From assembly GCA_007844125.1 (NCBI GenBank), contig CM017564.1, positions 20,540,956 through 20,604,955 of the forward strand: a stretch of DNA of 64,000 nt. The letters run 5' to 3'. Below, one piece after another: positions 21,446 through 33,794 of this stretch (position 1 is the first letter of the stretch; every line of letters starts with the position of its first letter). Made by a program: the position numbers and the translations under genes. Under the pieces are notes generated by a model. That model saw only the letters and a program-made list of their open reading frames with translations, was not told where the DNA came from and made no database searches. Source of the DNA: Sinonovacula constricta. Its lineage: Eukaryota; Mollusca; Bivalvia; Cardiida; Solecurtidae.

Positions 21446-21699
21446 TAGAGCGTCGGCTTGCGGATCGGGAGGTCGTGGGTTCGAACCCCGGCCGGGTCTT
21501 ACCAAAGACTTTAAAGTTGGTAGTAGTGGCTTCCCTCCTAACGCTCGGGGCTAAGGGGACAGCATTACGCCTGACTCGTCGGTGTCAGTATAATGGACCG
21601 GCCGGGTTCAGTCCCTGGGCACCTCATAAGTGCCCCTGTGCTATAATGATAGAAATGTCGCTGCGCAGTATCGGCAAAAATGCCGGCTAATCCCTAATC
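21446..21699 (+). mobile_element. tRNA-derived SINE with 12-bp target duplication
   Basis: A tRNA-like head with box B GGTTCGAACCC (about 21478) and a body sharing CTATAATGAT..AAATGTCGCTGC with two other repeats in the window. The duplication CCACCTTGTTAA stands exactly at 21434-21445 and 21700-21711, marking both ends. Pol III would transcribe it; mobilisation needs a LINE partner. Confidence 0.85.
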
Positions 21700-22434
21700 C
21701 CACCTTGTTAAAATATTGAATTTTGCCTGCTATCTGCATTGCAATTTAAAACTAATTTTTTGTTCAGAGAAAAGGAACTGAAATTATGAGGAAAGTTGTA
21801 ATGATCCATCCTGTTTTACTTAGGGCTGGGACCGATCATTTGATAGGATTAGATGGCTAGATTTTCAATTAATGGAAAAGAGTTTTGCGATTAAATTTTT
21901 TTCCTATTGGTTTGTTTGTTTTTTGATAAATCTTGTAAACATATGTTTACCCCCTTGCCCTTCAGTAGCTCTCAAAAGAGTGAGAAAGTCTTTTAGGTCA
22001 AATAGTCTTGACTAAAGGTGCAGCTAAAGATATCATATGTACTCCTGTGCAATAGACTGCATTTGGATGACTTATATGACCAGTTTTGTATAAATCAGAG
22101 GCATAAAGTCTACATCTTCAATCACATTCTTTTTGTATAATGTTGGAGTTAAACACTAAATAAAGTATTAGTGCTTGAATCTTCAGTAAGAATCATGCTA
22201 GCTAAATCTGATGTCTTGAATTGGAATATCCGCCCTCTTACACTATTTCCTTATCGATGAAATATTTAGGACATTTTATGGTTGCTCTATGGATAGGCTA
22301 CTAAGTACAGACTAACACACCACTTATGTTCATTGTTAAAATTATATAATTAATATCCCTCTTTTGGCCCTATTCATTGCATATCCCCCTCCTTTGTTAT
22401 ACCCTGTTATTTGCATGTCAAATAGAAAATGTGG

Positions 22435-22690
22435 GGGGCGCCCTTGGTACAGTGGTAGAGTCGCCGATTTGTAACTCTGACTGCTTAGCCTCTCACCGCG
22501 TGGGTTCGAGTCCCGTTTGGGGCGAAGGACTTAATGTGAGGTCTTCCAGCTGACCTGCGGCGCGCCGGTGGTTCTACCCAGTCATGTGTCTGGGGTCTTC
22601 CTCCACCCAGAAATCTGGACGTTGCTATAATGATCATAAATGGTTGCTGCAATGTATTTACTAAAAAGAAAAAGAAAAAAAAAGAAAGAA
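22435..22690 (+). mobile_element. tRNA-derived SINE with A-rich tail
   Basis: Box A-like TTGGTACAGTGGTAGAG and box B GGTTCGAGTCC (near 22503) fit a tRNA-like head whose ends (GGGGCG..CGTTTGGGGCG) still look like an acceptor stem with one GC end. The body has GGTTCTACCCAG..TGTCTGGGGTCTTCC and GCTATAATGAT, and an AAAGAAA-type tail ends it. Confidence 0.85.
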
Positions 22691-23424
22691 AATTTGGAAT
22701 TTCACATTTTATAGTGCTTGATACAGTGTTGATTTTTTATCTTCATTGGTACATTCCATTTGATTTAAAGTTGTACTTATTATATTTCTGAAAGAATTTC
22801 AGGAGAGTTTTTTGTATGCAGATTTTCTATGCATGAAGAGTTCATTTTTATCATTTCAGAGAAGTTATCAAGTATTAGGATAGAGGTTAAATAATCTCAA
22901 AGGGACTCTTTTGGTTTTTACTGTAATTTTTTTTTATCCGGTTTTGTTATGATTGTGACTTACAATATAATATTGAAACATGTTACTTTTCATCAGAATA
23001 TTCCCATTATTTCAAAAGGATGCCTCTGAACCTACTTTTACTTCCAATAGGAAAAAACTTTATTAAAGCTCTATTTTTCATTATATTTGGACTTGATAAA
23101 TACCATGCTAAGGGTATTGTCTGATAATACATGTATGTGTCATCCTATATAATTGCATACATTTGGTATACTACAAATGAAGTCGAATTTAAAAACTAAT
23201 TTAAAGTAGGTTTTTTTATCAAACTGATACAGGGTCATTTTTATATTACCACAAAAAATAAGGATTAAAGGATGCTAATTTCAACTTAAGTTTGTTTCTT
23301 TGTGAATATTCTTCACAGTACTTGCCCTCTACTATTGTATAAACTTAAATAGGAATATTTTCTATATTATGTAATTTTAAATTTATATTTAAAAATATTT
23401 TTTAATTGATCCTTTTTCTTTCAG

Positions 23425-23466
23425 ACTATACAGACAGGAGACGAAGTTCTTGAAATTGCAAGATAG
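23425..23466 (+). CDS. Possible terminal exon (14 codons)
   Basis: After TTTTTCTTTCAG the frame reads TIQTGDEVLEIAR-stop, with AATAAA about 18 bases later. Splice and polyadenylation signals are good, but the preceding exon is not identified; 21122-21370 is a candidate only. The region 22691-23424 holds no other recognised feature. Confidence 0.3.
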   Translation, partial: TIQTGDEVLEIAR

Positions 23467-24651
23467 AATGTCATGTTAAAATTTAAATAAATTATAAAAT
23501 ATTTTAGCTTTGTGTTTTTATTTCTCAATTTACATTCTGAATAATTTGAGGAAAAAAAGGAATATCCCTTACAAATTTCTTTCTTCGTTAAGTCCTGGAC
23601 AAGTTTAAATAACACTTTTCAAAACTTCTACTTTGAATAAAAATAATAAAAACATTGAGTACAATTTAATAATTCTAAACATACATAACCCTAAAACATA
23701 ACTCTTTCAAATATGCATCATAGAAAAAACGCTTACGAAAATTGCATTTTTCAAACTTTTTTTTTACTATATCCAAATAATCAAATACTATATTTTTTAA
23801 TTAGGGCATCTGGAACTAAGTTTTCCTACTATAATATTGTCTGAATGATGTAAAAGTAAGTAAATCTGTCATAAAAAACTCTCCAATTAATATGAATGCA
23901 TTATAAACAACATCAACATACAGGGTACGGATTTTCAGGCAGAAATGAAAAAGGGCCACCAAACTAGCATTTTTGTAAAAAATCGTTAAAAAAAAGTGAC
24001 TATAGATATTTGAACAAACTAAACTGTTTTTAATTTCTTGGATGGGAAATAATATAAGTGCCAAATTTCAGCTTCCTGTCATTAAAAATAAAAAATCGAT
24101 GTTCCATGCTACTTATAGATTTTGTTTGAAATACTGTCAACAGTCTCCATTAGTTCCATCAAGAAAGGATTTAAGTAAAAGAACACTTTGTTTTAAGTCA
24201 CACAGATTTTCAAATTGTTAAGTACTCAATTTTATCTGTGCTGAGCCTTTTTTTCAATAAGACATGTAAAGTATGTTCTGGTTTTTTTACCACCAATGAA
24301 AGATTTTCATCAACTTTACACTTATCTGATATAGAATTGGTGACCACTGTAAAGTTTCTAGCCCGTTTTCTTGAAAAAAGTTTAACGTTTCTTCTGTAAA
24401 CTCAAGTTGAGCTTGCGCCATACTGTAAAAGATAAAAGATACAAGTTATTTTACGAAATAAACAGTGTAAGTAAAGGGGAGAAACTAAAATACATAATAT
24501 CAAACAAGGCTAAAATAACGCTAGTAGAGTAACGTAGCTTTAAAATAATTTATGAATAGAAAAGAGTTGTAAATATTTAAAATAACACTATAGTAAGACC
24601 ATAATGTTAATGAAATTAATAAATATGAAAATTATATTTTAACAACAGTTT
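23467..24651. other. AT-rich, no gene recognised
   Basis: A minus-strand start at about 24420 (MAQAQLEFTEETLNFFQ..) could be a short first exon; it has no recognised family. Otherwise nothing is seen. Confidence 0.3.
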
Positions 24652-25152
24652 ACAGAGATTTTTATAGACAGACCAACAGCCTTAAAAGCAAGAGCCCAGA
24701 CATACTCCAAGTACAAAAAACACAATGCATTAAAAGTCATGATAGGAATAACTCCATCAGGTGCAGTGTCATTTCTATCGGTTGTGTGGGGTGGACGGGT
24801 CAGTGACAGAAAAATCACGCTGTAATGTGGGCTTTTGGACCTATTTTGTCCCGGGGATGCTGTGTTGGCTCATCGTGGATTTAACATGAAAGAGGACTTC
24901 GGCCAGAGATGTGTTAATCTAATTATACCAGCGTTTACTCGGGGAAAAAAGCAGCTCTCTCCTAGGGAAGTCGAAGAGTCAAGAAGGATGTCACGTGCAA
25001 GAATTCATGTAGAACGAGTAATTGGACGACTTAAAGACTTTAAGATTATATGTGGGCCAATGCCCATTTCACTTGTGCGAAAATCAGGAACAGTAAAAAA
25101 ACTATTGGTTGTTGTTAACAGTATTGTTAATATGAACAATCCCTTGTTGTAG
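24652..25152 (+). pseudogene. DDE (HARBI1/ISL2EU-type) transposase, C-terminal fragment
   Basis: It begins after an acceptor-like TTTACAG with [20 protein letters not shown], then [20 protein letters not shown] and CPGDAVLAHRGF, and ends with ARIHVERVIGRLKDFKI, which carries the catalytic Glu. The family normally has Asp in VLADRGF; here it reads His, and the first Asp region is absent. A stop at about 24823 lies between the two blocks. It is a dead fragment related to, but not part of, the copies at 26.7 and 44.6 kb. Confidence 0.75.
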
Positions 25153-25704
25153 GACAACACAGACATTAAACATCTATGCTGATGATAAGAGTGTAAATCT
25201 TGTATGCATTTGGTGCCATTTTTCTACCTGTTTTGAAGTTGTTGTTTTTCTGCTTATCATTGTTATTGCATGCTGTTTTCATTACTTTTTGTATTTGTTA
25301 TGTATAAATATTTGTTATGTTTACAAAAAGAAAACAAGTGAAAGATTTTTATTTTGTCATTGAAACACAAACCTTTATATCAAAAGAAAAACATGCTAAG
25401 TCCAATAAAGTGTGAGCGGCTATCACTGTAGTTAGGCCTATTTTTTAAAGTAAAACATCACACTGCCTGATGATGAAGTTAAGCTGGTTGTTGCTTCTTG
25501 GTAAGAAAGATAATAGATTTTGAAGGCGCAAATCCCTATCAGAGTGAACAGATATGCAAATGTTATCATAATACGCTGGTCCTCTATGACATATAAGCTG
25601 TATATCCAGTACAGTAACATGTTAAATGACACACTTTTTTGAAGATGCCTTTTTTCATTTAAGTATAACTGATTATGGATAAGTTGACAGTCACATGATA
25701 CTAG
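25153..25704. other. Intergenic
   Basis: No gene recognised. Confidence 0.35.
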
Positions 25705-25967
25705 TTAATATAAACAAGAATAAACTCAAAGTTTACACCTCACTCTTACTTGACGGTTCTGAAAAGTCTGTTAATTCTGCTCTAAATATGTTACAAGTAT
25801 TTTCCCAATACTCTGGTTTAAAAGTAAATTTTGATAAAACATGTTGAATGGATAGGTTCAATGAAATATAGTATAAATCTATAAAAACTAAATGAAAACT
25901 GACATGGGAAACAACTTGGTTTAAATTACTTGGAATAGTTTTTGATATTGATTTAGATAAAGTAGTT
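25705..25967 (+). pseudogene. Degenerate LINE reverse-transcriptase fragment (other family)
   Basis: Translation gives TSLLLDGSEKSVNSALNMLQ, then FSQYSGLKVNFDKT and, after several stops, LLGIVFDIDLDKV. These match the stretch just after the YADD box in L1-like LINE reverse transcriptases. It differs from the RNase H LINE family common in this window. Too decayed for a firm clade. Confidence 0.5.
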
Positions 25968-26744
25968 GACATCAGGGTTGGGCGGTAAATACCACCCCCG
26001 GTAAATACCGGCCTGGAAAATACTCCCCAAAGTGGCAAATACTACAGAGATGAGGTTTTTTGCCTTAAAATACTACAGAAATCTCAATTTAGTTGACAGT
26101 TATTAATGTATAATCAGAAAAATAATTCAATTACTCAGACATTTTATTTAAATGTCATATCAGGTGATCATTAAAAGCACATATGGTAAAAATTAATTTT
26201 TAAATAACTGTCTTTTTTTACTTAGAACCTAAAATGCAGCAGGTGAGAAATTAATGCAAATTCACCTGTGCACCTGGCTATTGACATTTAACAATTGAAG
26301 CCATATTGTCTAGACAATTAAAACAACAGGTTTCAAACATGGGGCTGTAATAGCTAGGGGCAACAAAGAAAACAGTAAAGTGTTATAAATTACCTAGACA
26401 ATTTGTCTAGGTGCATGCAAGTGGTTGTATATTGGTATGACATGAGCTACAGTGTCATCTGAAATTCTCTTGTCATCATTATTTCTATAACTGCACTCCA
26501 CACTATTTCCAAGCTACTATTCACTATGAAGCCAGACCAGAAAGAGACTTCTTTGTATCTAACCTTGTTTGTTATTGTAGTCATGTATACATGTATTTAT
26601 TGTAAGTTGTGTACATTTTTTGTTAATGATTAAAATTAACCCTCTAAAATGATGACTTGGTTAAGTGATAAAAGTGTAAAACTTAAGTATAAATAAAATG
26701 GCAATTGATGGGTAAACTTAAAATTAACCATATGAATGAAGATA
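25968..26744. other. Intergenic; possible hAT-like end
   Basis: CAGGGTTGGGC at 25973 resembles a hAT terminal repeat and is followed by repeated GGTAAATACC motifs, but no partner end was found. No gene is seen. Confidence 0.25.
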
Positions 26745-28093
26745 ATAGGGAATATTGTATATATCAAATCACCTGGAACTATATTATTTAAAAAGTCGGA
26801 ATGTTCTGTGATATATTTGTCACTCACTCTACCACCCCAGCCTCTAGATATAAAGGACACTGTTCCTTGGGGAGTAATCCCAATTAGAAATTTGATCGTG
26901 TTGTGGTGTTTGTACGATGACCAGGTCTCGGCGCGGGCTTTTAGGTTGGACGGCCTTTCGATGAAAACCTCGAAACAGTCTATGATGACACAACATCGCT
27001 TGCCAAAATGTTTTCTAAACTGCATTGGCATTGTTTTTTGCAGTGTTTCTCTTTCAGGCTAGTGTATAAATGGTTTCATTCTAGCAAACATTGTGTCACT
27101 AACACTGCTGAATATCCTGGAAACAGATGACTGAGAAATGCCAAACTCATATGATAAAAATAACACAGACAAATTAAGTCTTAGTCTCATTAGTGTTAAA
27201 ATCATCATTCTGAACTGGTCAAGCACACCTGAAGGCTGTAAATGTGGTTCTAGGTAACTAAACAGTGTCATAAGTAAGGCAAATGTGGATAGGCCTGTAA
27301 GATGCTTCACTTGCTCGCAATTGCCTTCAAAGTCTTCCTTTGACAAACGAACAACATTGTCCTTTTTCAACTTTAAGTTCTCTTCGCGCAATCTTCGAAT
27401 TTCACAGTCCATTGAATTAATGAAGATACCATCCATGTCTGTTTGAGAAGCAACACCTTCACATCCTGAATCACTTGATTCAAATGTGCTTTCTTCATCG
27501 TTCTGTATTAGCTCAAGGCGTTTACGCTTGGACCTCTCCTGGACTCGCTTATACCGATCTACATGTGGTGTGGCACTGTGCAGTGGTGTTGAGACAACTG
27601 GTTCGGGGTTGGATCCTCCAAGCCGCAGAGTGGGACACCAGTCTGGGTTGTTTCTGTCATACAGATCTGCCTTCTTTCCTTCAACTAGAAAAAAATAAAT
27701 AACATAAGTAGAATTTCTTTGTGATAAATCGAATGGATTTCCGGTATGCTTCTGTGTAAAACAATAATTTTGGTTGGCTAGTGAAGCTTCGCTTTAGTTT
27801 GAAAACAATCTAATAATACAGTCCGTAAAAACGTTTATCTGATACGATTCTTACAATAATTATTGTCTGTACATACCACTGACAAAATGCTCTGAACAAA
27901 TCCTCACGTTATCCAAGTTTTTGTTTTTAAAGCACTGGTTCATGTAAGCCAACCATTCACGTCTCCGTTCGCTAGACAGTTTCTCACACTCTTCGCCCTG
28001 ATTTCTGACAATTGCAGGCAATCTATAGTATTGAAAGTCCTTTTCACGATCTTTCCTGTTTGAACAGCCCAAAACAGCACATTTAATCACCAT
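26745..28093 (-). pseudogene. THAP-domain DDE transposase (ISL2EU-type), truncated
   Basis: Exon 1 (27877-28093) is a THAP zinc finger: CAVLGC at the start, a Trp in REWLAYMN, and RICSEHFVSG with the last Cys and His. THAP binds the transposon ends. After a GTATGT donor, exon 2 starts at about 27687 after a TTTTTTCTAG acceptor with DLYDRNNPDW. It continues through a coiled coil (RRLREENLKLKKD), a helix-turn-helix (FGISQSSVSRIFSSV), a TAG replacing a conserved Trp at 27059-27061, and the first catalytic Asp region ([18 protein letters not shown]). Recognisable protein stops at NNIVPGD, so the second Asp and the Glu are missing. A 9-bp stem-loop (TTCCGATTA..TAATCGGAA) lies upstream at about 28209. 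Confidence 0.8.
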
Positions 28094-28244
28094 TTTGCCG
28101 TAGGATGTTTACCAATTCATTGAATTGACAGCTGTGGTATTGTATTTGTGCACTGTGCTGTATCCGTGCGGAAGCGTTATTGCTCAAGTGCCTCCAAGAT
28201 GGCCGACTTCCGATTATTGCGTAATCGGAAATTCCTCTATACAC

Positions 28245-28352
28245 AATGATTGAATATGTGTTTGTACCTAGGGATGATATTTATAAGACAAAACTATTTA
28301 AACATATATATATATATATATAAGTATTGCTGAACATGGGTTACGAAGAACA
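28245..28352 (+). repeat. Dispersed repeat, copy 3 (partial)
   Basis: It shares GATTGAATATGTGTTTGTAC through GAACATGGGTT with the copies at 13.6 and 31.5 kb, with an expanded TA run in the middle. Confidence 0.7.
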
Positions 28353-28492
28353 ATACTTGTTAGTAGCTAAGTACAAATATCAAGTCGCTAGTTATTTTTA
28401 GCAATGTTTCGTGAATTAAAAATCGCTTCTCAGCGTTAATAATAAAACGAGTAATCTAAATAGCGGAAGATCTCCATTAATATATATATATA

Positions 28493-28617
28493 GTCTGGGA
28501 GGTCCACAAAAAGTAAACCACATGTTAGCAGCACTTAACATTTCAACTATTAGCAACGCCAATCTGAAAAAGATGGAGAGACGGGCAGGGAAGTCCATTG
28601 AGAAAATCAGATCTAAG
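28493..28617 (+). pseudogene. Mutator-like transposase N-terminal exon fragment
   Basis: The frame LGGPQKVNHMLAALNISTIS.. NLKKMERRAGKSIEK, followed by a GTATGT donor, matches in character the N-terminal part of the Mutator-like proteins common in molluscs and resembled by the gene at 33.8-35.3 kb. Isolated fragment. Confidence 0.45.
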
Positions 28618-28841
28618 TATGTATATTAGCATACATTGAGAATCCTTGAGATTCATTTTACTTTGTTAAAGTTATAGAAAAGAAGTTAATTATCATAGGC
28701 TGTTGTGAAAATATACTTAATTACATGTTTTATTTTGATTTCAGAATGCTGATTGTCTTAGATTGCAAGTCCTTCAGAAGAAGCAGTACCTGCAGACCTA
28801 TTTGAAGAAGAATTGTACCACAACTTATCTCTAAGATCAAA

Positions 28842-29195
28842 GTGAGATTGCCAGATCTGACTAGTGAAGATATAAAGAGCAGTGAAATGTGTATGTTTTA
28901 TACAGGCATCGCAACAACCAGTGAATTTCATTTGTTAAATGAACTTAGTGATGCGGAAGAAAACACACAACGATCAGGGGATGGTTTGAAGAAAGGGAGA
29001 CCACGCAGTCTCAGACTTACAGATGAATTCTTTTTAGTGCTAATGAGGCTGAGGCTAGGACTGCTGTTAGAAGACTTAGCACATAGATTTCAAGTGTCAA
29101 AGGCTACTTGTTCTTTAATTGTAAATGAGTGGTTAGGTTACTTGGCAGTGAAACTTTCTTCACTTACTCCTTGGCCATTCAAAGTCAGTATTCAA
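28842..29195 (+). pseudogene. DDE transposase N-terminal piece, cut by a LINE
   Basis: The frame includes MCMFYTGIATTSEFHLL and a helix-turn-helix (LRLTDEFFLVLMRLRLGL.. FQVSKATCSLIVNEWLG), the front part of an ISL2EU-type transposase. It breaks at about 29175-29195, where LINE sequence starts. Confidence 0.6.
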
Positions 29196-30775
29196 CAGAC
29201 CATACCGACTGGGAAGCTGACAGAAAGGTTTTACTGCAGCTGTATAGATCTCTAATAAGATCAAAATTGGATTACGGTAGCATTGTTTACGGTTCTGCCA
29301 GGAGATCATACCTCCAGATGCTGGACGTTGTTCACAACCAAGGACTTCGCCTAGCTCTTTGGGCCTCCAGAACCTCTCCTGTGGAGAGCCTTTACGTCGC
29401 AGCAAATGTACCATCACTCTACCTTAGACGAGAGAAACTTGCGCTTCAGTTTGTTTTAAAAATAAAATCTAACCCGAAAAATCCTGTACATGATAGCGTT
29501 TTTAATCCTAAATATGACAATTTGTACGACCGTACACCGACGGCAATAAAACCGTTTGGTTTACGTATGTTAGATTCTATACAATCGTCACAACTTAATT
29601 TACATAAAGTGAGGAAAAATAATATATTGGACAGTCCACCTTGGCAATTAAAAACTCCTTACGTTGATTTAACTCTACATGACAATAATAAATCCAATAC
29701 AGACCAAATTGTTCTTCGCACACGATTTCTCGAATAGCGCAATAGGAAATACTCAGATTATATTGAAATTTTTACGGATGGTTCAAAGGCCGACTCGTAT
29801 GTCGGCTGCGCTTCAGTTAGTAAATTCCATATTACTAAACAAAAGTTACCCTCCGATTCTTCTATTTCTACAGCCGAAATTCAGGCTGTTAACCTTTCAC
29901 TGGATTTTATTTCTAAGTATTCGGGTACAAAGTTTGTAGTATTTACCGACTCATTGTCGATTTTACAATCCATTAAAACTATGAATTTGTCTAACCCTTA
30001 CATAAGTACACTTCTTTTGAAGCTCAACGAAATTTCTTCAGACAAGAACATCGTTTTCTGTTGGTTACCAGTCATGTAGGCATCCGAGGCAACGAGGATG
30101 CAGACAAAAATGCAAAGTCTGCTTCAAATCTTAATGAAGCAGATATTTGCATACCCCATACAGATTTTAAACCATGTATAAATAGATACGTTTTATCTAA
30201 ATGGCAAACAAGTTGGGATAGTACAATCCATAACAAATTACACGACATCAAACCTAAGGTTGATTCCTATACCTCTATTCATAGAGACGACAGACGGGAG
30301 GACGTTGTTCTTACCCGCTGTCGAATAGGTCATTCTAGACTAACTCATTCTTATCTTTTACAAAGAGAAGACCAACCTGAGTGTGTTCCTTGTCAGGAAC
30401 CACTGACAGTTAAGCATATTTTATTAGACTTTATTGACACCAACCACATACGATCTAAATATTTTAATGTCAATACCATGTTTGATTTGTTTATGACAGT
30501 GCCCAACTCTACACTTGTTTGTTTTTTAAAAGAAATTTGCTTTTTTAACCGATTGTAATGTCTTAACAGTTTATTGTGATATCTTTGCAAATTTTAATAC
30601 TGTTATCCATATATATTTGTTTTCAAATATTTTGAACTTGTATATTCTCACGTTCCGAAATACCTATTTTAGTTTTAACACTGTTAAACTTCAATGTTGA
30701 TTAATTTAACTTTACTCGGCGCCGTATGACCTATAAAGTGTCGGTGTGCCATTAAACCCAAAATACAAATAAACA
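29196..30775 (+). mobile_element. RNase H LINE, 5'-truncated copy
   Basis: It starts in the reverse-transcriptase thumb region (DWEADRKVLLQLYRSLIRSK) and includes the RNase H domain (TDGS, TAEIQA, FTDSLS, GNEDAD) and a terminal Cys-rich segment (CVPCQEP..H). It ends with the family 3' tail GCGCCGTATGACCTATAAAG..AAACCC. A stop at 29735 and a 2-base deletion near 30070 disable it. The clade is probably I/Nimb-like, because RNase H follows the RT. Confidence 0.85.
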
Positions 30776-31000
30776 AGGTAAGGAACCAACAGATCCTCAA
30801 AGCTACAGACCTATTGCTTTGACGAGCTGTATTTGTAAAACCTTAGAACGAATGATCAATAATAGACTTGTCTGGTATCTTGAGTCCAACAACTTAATTT
30901 TAGAATATCAAAGTGGATTCAGACACCAACGTAGCACAGTCGATCATCCTGTTCGTTTAAAAACGCTCATTAAGAACACCTTGTAGCTGAAAAGGTAAAA
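30772..31000 (+). mobile_element. LINE reverse-transcriptase fragment joined to the previous tail
   Basis: PTDPQSYRPIALTSCICKTL and NRLVWYLESNN give the start of the RT domain of the same family. It begins exactly where the preceding copy's tail ends, with shared bases ATAAACAAGG at the junction, and stops after about 230 bases. Confidence 0.75.
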
Positions 31001-31456
31001 AAAAGATTTCATGCAGTATAGAAAAACGATAGTAAACCTATTCTACTATAGCCTACCCATCTACAGCGTTTTATACAAGCAGGGTCTATTGATGTGGATA
31101 ATAATTTGTAACTAATAATAATTATTAATAGTAACAGGTTTATTTAGTTTATTTAATGTTGTTTGCATAGGGATATCTCCTGGGTACGGAACCTCCAAAT
31201 TTGTAGGTACAGATTGACTGGTACGAACGGGATCGGGAACGGAACATCCGATCCGGTAACCGTAGAATCGGCATGGATAAATTAGTAAAAGTATACTTAC
31301 CCTGTTTTGCAAAAGTTAATCGTACCTGCTAAATGTGGTAATGAACTAACAAGCACTATCACCTCTAAGAGGTGAAGGGAGACGCACTTGTCCTTTCGCA
31401 AATACGAAATGTGGATCCAAGTTTGGTGGAAGCCTTTATTAGTATTAGTTAATGAT

Positions 31457-31760
31457 TGTTTTCATGCGCTGCATACTGTAGTATCTGCGCTGCATACTGT
31501 AGTATCAGCGCATGTGATTACGGATATTCAAAAAATACCGGCGCATGTCAACAGGAACTTTAAAACATATCAGCGTATGAATGAACTGCGCCCTGACGCC
31601 ATATTGAAATACTTATCCTAAGAATGCCAGAGTGGGTTCCAAAAAGGACCTAGATGATATGCCATAATTAATACACATATCGATGATTGAATATGTGTTT
31701 GTATCTAGGGATGATATTTATAAGACAAAACTATTTAAACATATAATTATAGCTGAACAT
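31457..31760 (+). repeat. Dispersed repeat, copy 2
   Basis: The counterpart of 13561-13850, with its own internal doubling of GCGCTGCATACTGTAGTATC and an extension to GAACATGGGTT. Bases 31001-31456 and 31761-32042 hold no recognised gene. Confidence 0.75.
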
Positions 31761-32042
31761 GGGTTAAGAAGAACAATACTTCGTAAAAATGTCTATAAAG
31801 AATAAACACATAGCTTTAACCCATGGTAGGCTATAATTCTATTTGTTTACTGATGTGTGGTATACGACGCATATATTTCCTTGAAATGGGTTTAATAGTT
31901 GTTCAACAATTTCAGTTATAAACGACAAGCGGCAATAGATAAGTTTTTTTATAACATAAGTTTTTTATAACATTTTATCACACAGTGGTTACAAATGGTA
32001 TGCTAGTATGAAAAGTAAACTAAACAATTAAACTATTTCACA

Positions 32043-33642
32043 CTACTGTTCAAGTAAGTCCGCTACAAAGTCATCTGGATACAGCGCTGCTGATTTAAAC
32101 TGTTCGAATATATTATCTCTCTCTCTCTCTACCCGTTCTGCGGGTGATATTGCGGAATAATCTGGATACATCACCTGAATAAAGCTACTCCGGGAACAAA
32201 AAAGCATTGGTGCTCTCCTTTGACCCATGACTTGCAGCACTTGCACAGCCACTAGCCTCAGTCGTGAAATTTCGTGGGCCTTTTAAACTTGTTGATCACT
32301 TTCTTGCAGGTGATGCAGCGCCAGAACTCGTCGCACTGTGAAAGAGTGACGACTCCTTTGTCGCCGTTTTTCTTCGTCTTCTTAACGAGGTGACGCTGAA
32401 AACAGTCCATGGATCGGTAAACCATGTGACAAGATCGGCATGACATTGTGGCGTCGGTGTCAGGGCATTTCTGACTCTTGCACATTAGGCAGTTGATCTC
32501 GCAGCGGTGCTCCGTGTTGTGATAATACTGTTTAAAGCAACGATCGCAAAAGTATCTTGCGCTAAAGAACCCCATCATGTTGACGATGGCGTGAAAGTGG
32601 CTGATCCCTTCGTGATCTAACAAATACATGTAAAGAAGTGGCCAGTCCTCGTGGTCGTTGGTCGGCACCCGAATGAACTTGTTGCCTAGGGATGCCGCCA
32701 CCACCGCGATTCGAACCCGGAGCATTTTTTCGAATGCCGGGAGGTCGTTAAGACAACCGGGTCGGTCCGTGGGTACACCAGCCTTCTGGCAGAGAAGGGC
32801 AACCTGTTTCTGCTCGTGATGGTTTTTATTTGTAACATCTTTATATGCAATCCTCGAAAGTTGCCTGTGCTGAACCAAGATTTCGGGGTTAGTGAGAAGC
32901 TATTTTTGACGTCGGGGACCACGCATTGTTTGGCTAATCTGACTTCGATAGCTCTGGCCATGCAGAGATGGTCGTGATTAACGATCTGTACCTGTACCAT
33001 CGACGTTTTTTGTAGAATTATTGAGTCCGATGAGTTTGGTCAGACGTCTGTGTGGTTCTCCGGCTCCTTGCGGAATGTGAAGAGCCCCGATGATGACTGG
33101 AACATAATAAAACGTGTTCGTACTTGTTTTGTTATGATTATATAAAAAGATATTTTCCATTACATTAAGTATGCTATGTATGTAAAGTGAAGTTTAATAT
33201 GACTACATACAGGGAGAATACTATGTACACGTATGTAAAAAACACCGTCTATCACTCTTATACGGAGATCAGGTTAATTTAATACTTTTATATTAAACTA
33301 ATTCATTATTCTTAAAAAATAGTAAACGTTTAAAATGGAAGCAAAAGTTAACGTCTACATTATATAATTATACATGAAAATAACATTACCTTGAAAAGAG
33401 TCTATGGATAGATTCTCACTCTGCAGCACGTTTTCTATCTTGGTCAATATCTGCTTTACGTTTAGGTCCCCCGCAGCCATTAGAGGAATCACTATGGCAT
33501 GGTTAAGGCCGTCGTGTCTTATAACGACTATCAGCAATTCGTTTTCGTTTATAACTTCCCGGGCTCTGGCTAACAAGAGCCGCTGTAGGTGTTGACGCAG
33601 ATCAGCGAGTCGTCTACCTTGCCACAGGTCAGTAAATTTCAC
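32043..33642 (-). pseudogene. polB: Polinton/Maverick DNA polymerase B, N-terminal half
   Basis: Exon pieces in protein order: 33642 down to about 33390 (LVVIRHDGLNHAIVIPLMAA) and 33160-33006 (VIIGALHIPQGAGEPHRRLT). Then VNHDHLCMARAIEVRLAKQC and a long piece 32878-32258 with ISHFHAIVNMMGFF and several Cys pairs (CDRCFKQYY, CLMCKSQKC, CRSC, CITCKK). These are the N-terminal and zinc-rich regions that precede the exonuclease in Polinton PolB. Introns and frame changes interrupt it. It ends where the exonuclease would begin. Same strand as the C-terminal half at 15-16.5 kb, but whether they were one gene is unknown. Confidence 0.75.
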
Positions 33643-33794
33643 TGTATACGTCTTTTCGACGGCCGCATCTTTTTAAATTGCCGGGTGCCCGAGAGTTCGA
33701 TCCTGTAAGGATCCTCCCCGCCGCCTACTTATTCTTTAGTATACACGCATTGAGGTGTATCAATTGGATCAAGTCAGTAATTTTTGTTTTAGAA
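33643..33794. other. Spacer with a weak tRNA-like B box
   Basis: GAGTTCGATCCTG at about 33692 resembles a B box, but no A box or clover-leaf was found. Confidence 0.2.

Noticed and set aside
25973..26060. hAT transposon
   Set aside because: One hAT-like end only, with no partner end, target duplication or transposase.
33660..33725. tRNA gene
   Set aside because: Only a B-box-like word is present; no A box, anticodon arm or acceptor stem can be drawn.
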